DNA of 64,000 nt, taken from assembly GCA_020633315.1 (NCBI GenBank), contig JACKDV010000006.1:248001-312000 (forward strand). The letters are read 5' to 3'. The DNA is from Myxococcales bacterium (GTDB lineage Bacteria > Myxococcota_A > Polyangia > Nannocystales > Nannocystaceae). This document shows, in pieces, positions 1-10,551 of the stretch (its first letter is position 1; each line of letters starts with the position of its first letter). The translations under genes and the position numbers were made by a program. The notes beneath the pieces were generated by a model. It did not search any database, was not told the origin of the DNA, and saw only the letters and a list, made by a program, of their open reading frames with translations.

Positions 1-423
1 GAGGTGAGGATCGGCCTGCAGACCGACGTGGAGGTCACCTTCGCGCGGCGCTTCGAGGAGCCCCACCGGCGCACCACGGTGTCGCAAGCGTTCTGCTCGG
101 CGCTGTCGTGCGGCTACACCCGAGTGGGGCTCGACCACTGGGAGCCGCTGGCCACCCTGGTGCTCGATGCCGCCTACGAGGCCACGCTGCTCGCGGCGGC
201 GCAGGGGGCCGCGGATCGATCCCCCGACGCCGAGCCACCCCGGGTGTGGCTGACCTTCCTGGGCGGCGGGGCGTTCGGCAACCGCAAGGCATGGATCGCC
301 GCCGCCATCGGCCGCGCGCTGGCTCGCCTCGAGGGCACGGCGCTCGACGTCCGCGTGGCGCACCACCGACGGCACGATGCCGAGATGGCCGACGCGATCG
401 AGCGGGCTCGCGCGCGTCGATGA
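1..423 (+). CDS. C-terminal part of a conserved protein of unknown function, cut by window edge
   Basis: The frame is open at base 1 and ends at TGA 421-423. A GTG at 4 is available, but the protein starts abruptly in what looks like a conserved region, so the true start is probably upstream of the window. The readable part is about 139 residues, with an SQAFCSALSCGY stretch, a predicted strand then a glycine turn (LTFLGGGAFGN), and helices after it. I recall similar C-terminal halves in conserved hypothetical proteins but cannot name a function. The next sequence in the same frame is an amidase remnant, so the 3' flank is decayed DNA. Confidence 0.55.
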   Translation, partial: EVRIGLQTDVEVTFARRFEEPHRRTTVSQAFCSALSCGYTRVGLDHWEPLATLVLDAAYEATLLAAAQGAADRSPDAEPPRVWLTFLGGGAFGNRKAWIAAAIGRALARLEGTALDVRVAHHRRHDAEMADAIERARARR

Positions 424-1044
424 TCGAAGCACCGCCGCGCCCCCTTCGCCCTGGGCAGCAAGACCCTGGGCTCGATCGTCTCCCCCTCGATGCGCTGCGG
501 CACCACCGGTCTGCGCCCCACCTTCGGTCGCGTGGCCCGGACCGGCGCGATGACGCTGTGCTGGTCGCTGGACAAGATCGGCCCCGTCACCCGCACCGTG
601 GAGGACGCGGCGCTGGTGCTCGCGGCGATCGACGGCGCCAACCCGGGCGATCCCTCCTCGCTCGACGTGCCGCTGTCGCTCGAACTGCGGCGCCCGCTCG
701 AGGGCCTGCGCGTGGGCATCATGCCGGGATGGTTCGCCGACGAGGGGCTGAGCGCCCCCGAGCGCGCGCTGCCGCAGCTGCTGCGCTCGCTGCCGGTGGA
801 GGTGGTGGAGCTGCGCTCGCTGCCCGGGCTGCCCTATGCCTCGCTGTACACGGTGCTCAACGCCGAGGCCGCGGCCGCCTTCGAGGCCTTCATGCTCGAG
901 GGCCTCGACGACGCGCTGCGCTGGCAGGACGACGACGCCTGGCCCAACGCCCTGCGCCGCGCCCGGCTGCTGAGCGCGGTCGACCTGGTGCAGGCGCAGC
1001 GGATCCGTCGCGAGCTGATGCAGGCGGCGTGGTCTCGCGGCGGC
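424..1044 (+). pseudogene. Amidase-signature enzyme remnant (internal fragment)
   Basis: From about 442 the + frame reads FALGSKTLGSIVSPSMRCG and then TGLRPTFGRV. This is the conserved part of amidase-signature enzymes (GatA-like) that carries the catalytic serine region, followed by the usual DKIGPVTRTVEDAALVL helix. It continues for roughly 200 residues. The N-terminal third with the catalytic Lys is absent, because an in-frame TGA lies at 421. The 3' end runs into the antisense of the ridA gene with no amidase C-terminus. No start codon fits a complete protein, so this is a broken gene. Loss of both ends suggests deletion or rearrangement rather than a point mutation. Confidence 0.75.
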
Positions 1045-1437
1045 CTACGGTCGATCCACCACCGCGTCCGCCTCGATCTCGATGAGGCACTCGTCGCGGA
1101 TCAGCCGGCGCACCTCCACCATCGTGCTCGCGGGTCGGTGCGGGCCGAAGGCCTCGGCGTGAGCGCGGCCGTACTCCGCCCAGCGCGAGATGTCGGTGAC
1201 GAACATGCGGGTGCGCACCACCTGGGGCAGGCCGGCGCCGAGCTCGAGCAGCGCGCTCTCGATGATCTCCAGGCAGCGCTTGGCCTGGGCGTAGCCGTCA
1301 CCCGGCGCGTGGCTCGAGCCGTCCGGCTCGAGCGCGATGGTGCCCGTGACGTACACGTGATCACCCGCGCGGACGGCCCGGCAGTAGCCGACCTGGTCCT
1401 CCCACGGGGCTCCGCTGCTGACGCGACGACGATCCAT
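1045..1437 (-). CDS. RidA/YjgF-family protein
   Basis: A 130-residue protein of typical RidA size. It contains the family's strand VGYCRAVRAGDHVYVTGTIA, a helix with CLEIIESALLELGAG, and the VVRTRMFVTDISRW and MVEVRRL segments. RidA proteins are cytosolic trimers. Many deaminate reactive enamine/imine intermediates of PLP enzymes, although the subgroup lacking the canonical Arg can have other roles. The start is ATG at 1437 on the minus strand. It is convergent with the decayed amidase and divergent from the TerB-like gene, so it is probably monocistronic. The family call is secure; the exact substrate is unknown. Confidence 0.85.
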   Translation of the reverse strand: MDRRRVSSGAPWEDQVGYCRAVRAGDHVYVTGTIALEPDGSSHAPGDGYAQAKRCLEIIESALLELGAGLPQVVRTRMFVTDISRWAEYGRAHAEAFGPHRPASTMVEVRRLIRDECLIEIEADAVVDRP

Positions 1438-1535
1438 GCCGCATGGATGCCAGTCCCCGCCGGGCCCCGCAAGGGACGCCCGCCCGATCCGGCCCGGGGC
1501 TTGTCGCCAGACCCCGAACGGGTACCATCCCCGCG

Positions 1536-2120
<585 letters not shown>

Positions 2121-2128
2121 CGGCGCCA

Positions 2129-2163
2129 CGAGCCGCGGGCCCGCAGCACGGGCACGCGGCTCG
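2129..2163. terminator. GC-rich hairpin between convergent genes
   Basis: A 9-bp perfect outer stem (2129-2137 with 2155-2163) continues, after one G/A mismatch, into a 5-bp inner stem (GCCCG/CGGGC) around a CAGCA loop. It sits between the TerB-like stop (2120) and the lipoprotein stop (2172), where a bidirectional terminator is expected. There is no U-tract, so factor-independent termination is inferred only. Confidence 0.6.
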
Positions 2164-2171
2164 CCCTTGGC

Positions 2172-2738
2172 TCAGTGCTGCCACCACGGCTGGAACGAGC
2201 CGCGGATCTCGTGCCCGTCGGCATCGAAGCGCGCCTCGTCCCACGAGAGGTCGAGGTGGCAGCGCAGGTGCTGGCGGTCGCGCTCCATCTCGCAGCCCTC
2301 GAGCATGGCGCCCGTGGCATCGAGGTTGCGGACCATCCGGCTCTCCAGGTCGACCACGCGCACGAAGTCGCGGTCGACCACGGCCACGCGGCGGGGATCG
2401 ACGAAGGGCATCACCCGCACCGCGGGGCACCCCGGCGAGGTGGCGAGGCCGAGCAGGAAGGCGCGGTGCTCCTCGTCGAGCGGCGAGGGCACCTCGAGCC
2501 AGCGCGTGCGTCCCTCCAGCTCCACCGCCGCAAAGGTGACGTCGGTCCGGATCACCAGCTCGGAGGCCTCGCGCTCGCCCGCGGGCAGCTCGAGGGTCGC
2601 GTCCCCGTCGTGGCAATCCAGGGGCGCCTCGGCGACCCGGTGCCCGCCCAGCGCGATCGCGAGCCGGTAGGGAGCGGGCGGAGCCAGGGCATCGCAGGCC
2701 GCGAGCAGCAGGATCATCGAGACGAGGCAGCGAGCCAT
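2172..2738 (-). CDS. Small lipoprotein of unknown function
   Basis: A 188-residue protein starting at ATG 2738 (MARCLVSMILLLAAC). It has a short basic N-terminus, a hydrophobic stretch and a lipobox-type LAAC at Cys15, so it is a likely lipoprotein. The open frame extends 50 codons upstream to 2888, but that part is Arg/Ser-rich with no signal, and the internal ATG places the signal peptide correctly. The mature part is mostly beta-strand-like, with two Cys (LDCHDGDATLEL and EGCEMERD). I recognise no domain. It is convergent with the TerB-like gene; the AT-rich island at 2880-2990 lies upstream. Confidence 0.6.
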   Translation of the reverse strand: MARCLVSMILLLAACDALAPPAPYRLAIALGGHRVAEAPLDCHDGDATLELPAGEREASELVIRTDVTFAAVELEGRTRWLEVPSPLDEEHRAFLLGLATSPGCPAVRVMPFVDPRRVAVVDRDFVRVVDLESRMVRNLDATGAMLEGCEMERDRQHLRCHLDLSWDEARFDADGHEIRGSFQPWWQH

Positions 2739-2879
2739 GCCCACCGGACGCGCAGCGTCGGGTGAGGTCGTCCCCTCGGGCGGTCGAACGGTCGCGACCG
2801 ACCATCGAACGGACGCCTTCGACAGCTCTCGACCCCCAAGCTCGGCTCGCTCGGCCCCCGAGCCTCGACCCCATTGCAT

Positions 2880-2990
2880 GATTTTCACCTATTTGGAGAG
2901 GTAATATTAACTTTACTGCTCTAAATTTCTTTCATAACTATTAAATAGGTGATAACTTACTCGCAAGGCTACCAAATCTGCTCACTCGGG
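2880..2990. promoter_or_regulatory. AT-rich intergenic island with inverted repeat
   Basis: About 110 bases are strikingly AT-rich in otherwise GC-rich DNA. The decamer TCACCTATTT at 2885-2894 recurs as its exact reverse complement AAATAGGTGA at 2943-2952, with centres 58 bp apart. A TAATATTA palindrome and several possible -10 boxes lie between them. The island separates two divergently transcribed lipoprotein genes. It looks like a shared promoter with a two-site operator, or a binding site for a nucleoid or silencer protein. This is an inference from composition and symmetry. Confidence 0.55.
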
Positions 2991-3048
2991 GATGGGACCC
3001 AGAGGTCGTGAGCGGGCCGGCGGCCTCGCGAAGGGACGGAAGACGACG

Positions 3049-3984
3049 ATGAAGACGACGATCTGGTGGTCGAGCACCGCGATCTTGGGCCTCGTGCTCG
3101 CCGGCTGCCCCGGTAAGGAGGACACCCAGCAGCTGACGACCGCCGTCGCCGACGGCGACGACGAGCAGCAGGAGGACTCCGGCGGTCCCCTCACCGGTGG
3201 TCCGATGACCACCGGCAACCCCGAGACCGGCGGCGACGAGGCTCCCGGCGAGGAGTCCGGCTCGGACGACGGCAGCTTCATCGTCCCGCCCGACGGCGGC
3301 GGGATCGGCTTCGAATGCGACATGTTCGCGCAGGACTGCCCGACCGGCGAGAAGTGCATGCCGTACGCCAACGACGGCGGCAATTCCTGGAACGCCACCC
3401 GCTGCTCGCCCATCGCCGAGAACCCGGGCCAGCCCGGCGACCCCTGCACGGTCGAGGGCACCGGCGTGTCGGGCATCGACGACTGCGACATCGCCTCGAT
3501 GTGCTGGGACGTCGACCCCGAGACCAACATGGGCGTGTGCGTGGCCATGTGCACCGGCGACGAGTCCAACCCGATCTGCGAGGACCCCGACACCTCCTGC
3601 GCCATCGTCAACGAGGGCGCCCTGGTGCTGTGCCTGCCCGCCTGCGACCCGCTGCTGCAGGACTGCGCCGATGGCCAGGCCTGCTACCCGGTGTTCGAGG
3701 ACTGGCAGTGCGTGCCCGATGCCTCCGGCGAGATGGGCGTGTACGGCGATCCCTGCGAGTACATCAACGTCTGCGATCCGGGCCTGGCGTGCCTGGGCGC
3801 GGCGGCGGTGCCCGACTGCCAGGGCTCGGTGGGCTGCTGCTCGGAGATCTGCGACGTCACCGATCCCGCTGGCGACGCCCAGTGCACCGGCGCCCCCGAC
3901 GGTCAGACCTGCCAGATCTGGTACGAGGAGGGCTCGGCCCCGCCCGGATACGAGGACGTGGGCGTCTGCGCCCTGCCCGAGTGA
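3049..3984 (+). CDS. Cys-rich secreted lipoprotein (Nannocystineae family)
   Basis: A 311-residue protein. ATG 3049 gives a signal peptide ending in LVLAGC (Cys20, lipobox). Residues about 25-90 form a low-complexity Gly/Asp/Glu/Thr linker. The remainder is dense in paired cysteines (DCPTGEKCMPY, DPCTVEGTG, CDPLLQDCADGQACYPV, VGCCSEICDV) and should be disulfide-stabilised outside the cytoplasm. The arrangement matches a family abundant in Nannocystineae whose members I recall being carried in databases under misleading enzyme names. No catalytic residues are visible. It lies downstream of the AT-rich island and ahead of ftsW, with a 147-nt gap. Confidence 0.75.
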   Translation: MKTTIWWSSTAILGLVLAGCPGKEDTQQLTTAVADGDDEQQEDSGGPLTGGPMTTGNPETGGDEAPGEESGSDDGSFIVPPDGGGIGFECDMFAQDCPTGEKCMPYANDGGNSWNATRCSPIAENPGQPGDPCTVEGTGVSGIDDCDIASMCWDVDPETNMGVCVAMCTGDESNPICEDPDTSCAIVNEGALVLCLPACDPLLQDCADGQACYPVFEDWQCVPDASGEMGVYGDPCEYINVCDPGLACLGAAAVPDCQGSVGCCSEICDVTDPAGDAQCTGAPDGQTCQIWYEEGSAPPGYEDVGVCALPE

Positions 3985-4131
3985 GCCTCGGATCCCCCCA
4001 CGGCCATCGGTCGACGGGTCGTTCCCCACGGGGGGCGGCCCGTCCGTCGTCCACGACCAGACCCCCGCGGGATCCTCGTTTTCGCCGCTTTCTCGCGATC
4101 GTGGCGGCTTTCATGCTGCTGTCACCCCGAC

Positions 4132-5400
4132 GTGAGCGAAGCGCCCCACGAGCCCTCCGAGGAGCAGCCCTCCGAGTCCTCCCCATCACTGGAGCGCCGC
4201 GGTGGTCCGGCCCCGCGAGCCGTGGCCATGGACCCGTGGCTGTTCTTCGCCGCGATCGCCCTGTCGGCGCTGGGCCTGGTGATGGTCTACAGCGCTGGCG
4301 CCTGGCTGGGGCACGAGGTCTTCGGCGACTGGGAGTACTTCCTGCACCGCCAGGCCGGCTTCCTCGTGGTGGGCCTGCTGCTGATGTTCGGGCTCAGCCG
4401 CATGGACTACCGGCTGTTCCGTCGCTTCGCGCCCCACGTGATGCTCGCCGCGCTGGGGATGCTGCTGGTGGTGCTGGTCGTGGGTCAGGAGATCAACGGC
4501 GCGCGTCGGTGGATCCGCGTGGGCTCGATCGGCCTGCAGCCCTCCGAGCTGGCCAAGCTCACCCTCGCCATCTTCCTCGCCGCCACAATCGCGCGGCAGG
4601 GCGAGCGGGTGCGGACCTTCAAGCGCGGCTTCCTGCCCGTGGTCGCCATCGCCGGCCTCACCATGCTGCTGGTGCTGCTCGAGAAGGACCTGGGCACCAC
4701 CATCCTGCTCGGCTCGCTCACCCTCATCATGCTGTTCTCGGCCGGCACCCGCCTGAGCTACGTGGTGGCGGCCGTGATGCTGGCCGCGCCCGTGGTGTGG
4801 CAGCAGATCGTGGGCGTGGACTACCGCCGCGGCCGGCTCGAGGAGTTCATGGCGGGCGACGGCTACCAGGTCAAGCAGGCGCTCATCGCCATCGGCTCGG
4901 GCGGGCCCTGGGGGCACGGCCTGGGCCACGGGCGGCAGAAGCTGGGCTTCCTGCCCGAGAACCACACCGACTTCATCCTCGCCACCGTGGGCGAGGAGCT
5001 GGGCTTCTTCGGCATCGCCCTGGTGCTGAGCCTGGTGGCCCTGCTGGTCTGGCGCGGGCTGCTGATCGCACGGCGGGCCAACGATCGCTTCGGCACCTAC
5101 CTGGCCGTGGGCATCAGCGCGCTGTTCGGCCTGCAGGCCCTGGTCAACATGGCCGTGGTGCTCGAGCTCATCCCCGCCAAGGGCATCACCCTGCCGTTCC
5201 TGAGCTACGGCGGCTCGTCGCTGCTGTCGAGCCTGGCCGCGGTGGGGATCCTGCTGAGCATCTCCCGCTGTCCCGCGGCCTGGCGCATGAGCGACCAGCG
5301 AGGACGCCGACGGGCCAAGGCCCCCAGCGGCGGAGCGGAGCGAGCCCGGGAGGCCCGGCCTCGCAACGTGCGTCGGGCCCCCCAGCCCAGCCCCGCATGA
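4132..5400 (+). CDS. ftsW: FtsW/RodA-type peptidoglycan polymerase (SEDS protein)
   Basis: A 422-residue integral membrane protein. After about 32 polar residues there are roughly ten hydrophobic segments. SEDS signatures are present: NGARRWIRVGSIGLQPSELAK in the middle, EKDLGTTI, the periplasmic loop GFLPENHTDFILATVGEELG, and GITLPFLSYGGSSL near the C-terminus. SEDS proteins polymerise lipid II into glycan strands with a partner class B PBP. The short C-terminal basic tail ends in Pro-rich residues. FtsW is more likely than RodA, but the two are hard to separate by eye. The gene is outside a dcw cluster, so it may be a second copy. The start is GTG 4132. Confidence 0.85.
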   Translation: MSEAPHEPSEEQPSESSPSLERRGGPAPRAVAMDPWLFFAAIALSALGLVMVYSAGAWLGHEVFGDWEYFLHRQAGFLVVGLLLMFGLSRMDYRLFRRFAPHVMLAALGMLLVVLVVGQEINGARRWIRVGSIGLQPSELAKLTLAIFLAATIARQGERVRTFKRGFLPVVAIAGLTMLLVLLEKDLGTTILLGSLTLIMLFSAGTRLSYVVAAVMLAAPVVWQQIVGVDYRRGRLEEFMAGDGYQVKQALIAIGSGGPWGHGLGHGRQKLGFLPENHTDFILATVGEELGFFGIALVLSLVALLVWRGLLIARRANDRFGTYLAVGISALFGLQALVNMAVVLELIPAKGITLPFLSYGGSSLLSSLAAVGILLSISRCPAAWRMSDQRGRRRAKAPSGGAERAREARPRNVRRAPQPSPA

Positions 5401-5437
5401 GCGAGGCCTCGTGCCCGCAGGCGACGGCCTCCCCGAT

Positions 5438-5459
5438 AAACAACGTCCTGGCGTTGTTT
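5438..5459 (+). terminator. Hairpin after ftsW
   Basis: A perfect 8-bp stem (AAACAACG, 5438-5445; CGTTGTTT, 5452-5459) encloses a 6-nt loop TCCTGG. It lies 38 nt after the ftsW stop. The arms are unusually AT-rich for this genome and the right arm ends in TTT. It is a probable terminator, or a leader hairpin for the regulator gene that starts 67 nt later. Confidence 0.55.
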
Positions 5460-5525
5460 CCCGCGCCATCGCGTGCACTCTTGGTGATCACTGCTACCCC
5501 CTCGATCGCGGAAGGGGTTTAGAGG

Positions 5526-7169
5526 ATGGCACAAGCGGTCGATCACACCGAGGATCTCCAGCAGCTCGTGGACGAGGCACGGCGGCAGCAGCCGCTCGAC
5601 GACCTGGTCCTGCGAGCCCTCCACTCGCTGCGCACGATGATCCACTGCGATCTCGCGGCGCTCTACCGGCTCGAGCAGGGGCAGCTCCACGCCCAGACCG
5701 CGGTGGGGCCCCTGGCCTCGCCCGAGCTGCGTCGCCATCGCATCGCGCTCGAGCGCTTCCCCTCCATCCGCCGCGCGCTCGAGACCCGTCGGCCCGTGCC
5801 CCTGCACGCGCACGACCACGCGGGCGAGGAGGGAGACCCTCACGCGGGCGTGCTCGACCTGCCCGAGGGGCATGCGTGCATGATCGTCCCGCTCTTCGCC
5901 GGGGACGAGAGCCTCGGCATCGTGACCATGGAGTGCCGGGAGCCGGGGAGCTTCGACGAGGAGACCCTCGACCGCGCCGGCGCCTGCGGCCGGCTCATCT
6001 CCCTGACCATCGCCAGCGCGCGCAAGGCCGACCTGCTCGACCGCCACCTGCAGGAGCTCGAGCTGCAGGTGCAGCACCTGATGGACGAGAGCGGGCCGAG
6101 CCCCGCCGCCAGCGAGCTGATGGCGGCCAGCCTCAGCCCGGCCATGAGCGAGCTGGTGCGCCTGGCCCAGCAGGTGGCCGACTCCGACATGCCCGTGCTG
6201 CTGCGAGGCGAGCACGGCACGGGCAAGGGCCTGCTGGCCCGGGCCATCCACGGCTGGAGCCGCCGCTCCGAGCGTCCCTTCGTGCGGGTGGGCTGCTCGG
6301 CCGCGTCCGAGGCCGGGCTCGAGCGCGAGCTGTTCGGCTACGTGGAGCGGGCCGCCAACGGGGACGCCCGCCATCGCGCAGGCCGGCTGCGGATCGCCAA
6401 CCACGGCACCCTGCTGCTCGAGCAGATCGGAGCGCTGCCCGACCGCCTGCAGCAGTCGATCCTCCGCGTCCTCGAGCGCGGCTGCTTCACCCCCGTGGGC
6501 TCCGAGCAGGAGATCGCGGTCGACGTGCGCATCATCGCCACCTCGTCGGTCGACCTCGAGGTGGCCGCGCGGGCGGGTCGCTTCCGTCAGGATCTCTACT
6601 TCCGCCTCGCCGCGTTCCCGCTGGAGCTGCCCCCGCTGCGCGACCGCCCGCAGGACGTGGCGGCCATCGCCGAGCGCACCCTGGCCGTGCTCGTGGGTCG
6701 CTCGGGGCGAGGCCCCTGGACCCTGAGCCCGTCGGCGCGCGAGCTCCTGGCCCGCTCTGCGTGGCCCGGCAACGTGCGCGAGCTGGTCAACCTGATCGAG
6801 CGCGCGTCGATCGTGCTGCCCCGGGGCGTCATCGAGGCGCGACACCTCGCGCCCAGCTCCACCGCCGCGCCGCCGGCCCCCGCCGCCGAGGAGCCGCTGC
6901 TGCCCCTGCGCGTGGCCGAGCGCCGCCACCTCGAGGCCGCCCTGCGCCGCTGCGGCGGCAAGATCTACGGCCGCGACGGCGCAGCCCACCTGCTCGAGCT
7001 CAAGCCGACCACGCTGCAGAGCAAGCTCAAGAAGCACGGGATCGATCGCCTCGAGTTCGCCACCGGCGACGGTGGCAGCCCGGCCGAGCCCTCGGGCCGC
7101 GCCGGCCCCGAGCCCAAGCGCCGGGCCGTGGCCAGCTCGGTGATCTGGCCCTCGGCCCCCAAGGACTGA
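5526..7169 (+). CDS. GAF - AAA+ - Fis-type HTH regulator, sigma54-activator-like but degenerate
   Basis: A 547-residue protein. Residues 15-165 form a GAF-like sensor, 190-440 an AAA+ domain of the sigma54 enhancer-binding type, and 460-510 a Fis-like HTH. Walker A is intact (GEHGTGK, 228-234), and the arginine region FRQDLYFRLAAFPLELPPLRDR is conserved. Two key elements are altered. The sigma54-contacting GAFTGA loop after ELFGY (268-272) reads VERAANGDARHRAG, and Walker B is LLLEQIG (E299-Q300) instead of the usual LFLDEIG. It may therefore be an ATPase-impaired or sigma54-independent regulator. ATG 5526 follows a GGAAGGGG ribosome site. Its target genes are unknown. Confidence 0.85.
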   Translation: MAQAVDHTEDLQQLVDEARRQQPLDDLVLRALHSLRTMIHCDLAALYRLEQGQLHAQTAVGPLASPELRRHRIALERFPSIRRALETRRPVPLHAHDHAGEEGDPHAGVLDLPEGHACMIVPLFAGDESLGIVTMECREPGSFDEETLDRAGACGRLISLTIASARKADLLDRHLQELELQVQHLMDESGPSPAASELMAASLSPAMSELVRLAQQVADSDMPVLLRGEHGTGKGLLARAIHGWSRRSERPFVRVGCSAASEAGLERELFGYVERAANGDARHRAGRLRIANHGTLLLEQIGALPDRLQQSILRVLERGCFTPVGSEQEIAVDVRIIATSSVDLEVAARAGRFRQDLYFRLAAFPLELPPLRDRPQDVAAIAERTLAVLVGRSGRGPWTLSPSARELLARSAWPGNVRELVNLIERASIVLPRGVIEARHLAPSSTAAPPAPAAEEPLLPLRVAERRHLEAALRRCGGKIYGRDGAAHLLELKPTTLQSKLKKHGIDRLEFATGDGGSPAEPSGRAGPEPKRRAVASSVIWPSAPKD

Positions 7170-7192
7170 CCGAGGTAGCCTCGAGCGAGGCC

Positions 7193-7585
7193 ATGCCCTC
7201 GGTCGATCCGCCGAGCCCTCCCGCGCTCGCCGAGACCGCGGCCATGCTGCTCGAGCTGGCCGAGCTCGACCTCCGCACGCGGCAGGAGCTGGTGCGCAGC
7301 GGAGAGCTGTTTCAGGGCTACCACCCACGCATGGGGCGGTGCAGGGCCGGCCGCAGCGCTACGGCACGCAGCGCGACTGGGACGAGCACGGGCAGCTCGG
7401 GCCGTGCCCGGCGGTGGACGAGCCCGAGACCGTGGACGAGCGCAGGGCTCGGGCTGCCGCCGCTGGCCCAGGCCGTCGCCGCGCGACGCCGAGCCACGGC
7501 CGCGGAGCGCCAGCGCCCGGCCGACCTCGCGGCACGACGCCGCGAGATGCAGGCATGGGCCCGCCGCGTGGGGTGGCGGGACTGA
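7193..7585 (+). pseudogene. DUF6624-like gene remnant (deletion plus two frame changes)
   Basis: The frame from ATG 7193 reads LAELDLRTRQELVRSGELFQ and GYHPRM, the N-terminus of DUF6624-type proteins. The conserved C-terminal block GRPQRYGTQRDWDEHGQ and DEPETVDERR follows at about 7341-7450 in another frame. The final helices (GLGLPPLAQAVAARRR to the TGA at 7585) are back in the first frame. Roughly 80 residues expected between the first two blocks are missing. One internal deletion with a frame change, and a second frameshift, explain the pattern. It lies 24 nt downstream of the GAF-AAA+ regulator. The family's function is unknown. Confidence 0.7.
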
Positions 7586-7648
7586 CCCACGCCTCGCGCG
7601 GACGCGAGCGCCGTGATGGCGCGAAGGCGCGCCGATCGGAAATCGACC

Positions 7649-7676
7649 GGGGCGTCTCACACTGCTGAGACGCCCC
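7649..7676. terminator. 11-bp perfect hairpin
   Basis: GGGGCGTCTCA (7649-7659) pairs perfectly with 7666-7676 around the loop CACTGC. It is the strongest short hairpin in this intergenic stretch (7586-7796). It follows the DUF6624 remnant and precedes the next gene by 120 nt. No U-tract follows. Confidence 0.6.
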
Positions 7677-7796
7677 CGTGCTGCAATGGGGGTCGACACG
7701 GTCGCCCTGCCCGGCCGGTGACGTCCTCCGATTTCGAGCCCCTCGGAATCGGCGGCACCGCCGTGGCGTCATCGAGGGGCGACCAGGAGGCTCGAC

Positions 7797-8333
7797 ATGG
7801 CCGCGTCACGCTCCACCATCGCCGAACAGGCTCTCGACCTGGCCGACGGGCTCTACGAGCTCATCGACGTCGCCTTCGCCCACGACCTCGCCGTGGCCTT
7901 CACCGATCTCGGCTCGCACGACATCGCGATCGACGTGACCGATGCGCTCGTCGAGCTGCTCGTCGTGCTGCACGACGAGGTCGAGGAGGTCCGCACGCTG
8001 GGCATGCTCGGCGCGCTGCTCGGTACCCTTCAACCGCTGGTCGAGGACCTGCACGAGCTGCTGCTGGAAGCGGCGCAGGTCTTCAACCAGCGGGCCCTCA
8101 TCGCGGTGCTCCGCGCCCAGCGTCCGATCGACCGGGCCTTCGCCCACCTGCGCACCGCCGCCCGCTTCGGCGCCACCCGACCGGTGGACGAGCCGCGGCT
8201 GGTCGCGCTGCGCCTCGCCCTCGACGCGGTGCTCTCCAACCTCGGCTCGCTGTGCCAGCTGCTGCGGGCGCTCGACCCGATCGAGCTGCCCTCGCCGCCT
8301 CCGCCGCCTGCGCTGTCGCTCGTCCGCGAGTAG
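7797..8333 (+). CDS. All-helical hypothetical protein
   Basis: A 178-residue protein with no signal peptide or membrane segment. It is almost entirely amphipathic helix, rich in Leu, Ala, Asp and Glu (for example DALVELLVVLHDEVEEVRTL), and ends in a Pro-rich tail. An AGGAGG ribosome site ahead of ATG 7797 supports the start. I do not recognise a family; a helical-bundle scaffold is all that can be said. It is transcribed in the same direction as the DUF255 gene, 100 nt away. Confidence 0.6.
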   Translation: MAASRSTIAEQALDLADGLYELIDVAFAHDLAVAFTDLGSHDIAIDVTDALVELLVVLHDEVEEVRTLGMLGALLGTLQPLVEDLHELLLEAAQVFNQRALIAVLRAQRPIDRAFAHLRTAARFGATRPVDEPRLVALRLALDAVLSNLGSLCQLLRALDPIELPSPPPPPALSLVRE

Positions 8334-8433
8334 CTCCGCTGCATCGCCCCGCCGACGAGCGCCTCGCCGCCTCCGGTCACGACGCCCTCGGCATTGCTCC
8401 GCCCCGGCGGGTCTCGTACGGTCGTGGGCGCCC

Positions 8434-10527
<2,094 letters not shown>

Positions 10528-10551
10528 ACCCGCCGGGGTATCCTGCCGCTC

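Noticed and set aside
3315..5522. 735-codon frame overlapping the Cys-rich lipoprotein and ftsW
   Set aside because: Arg/Gly/His-rich shadow of two genes with clear motifs in other frames.
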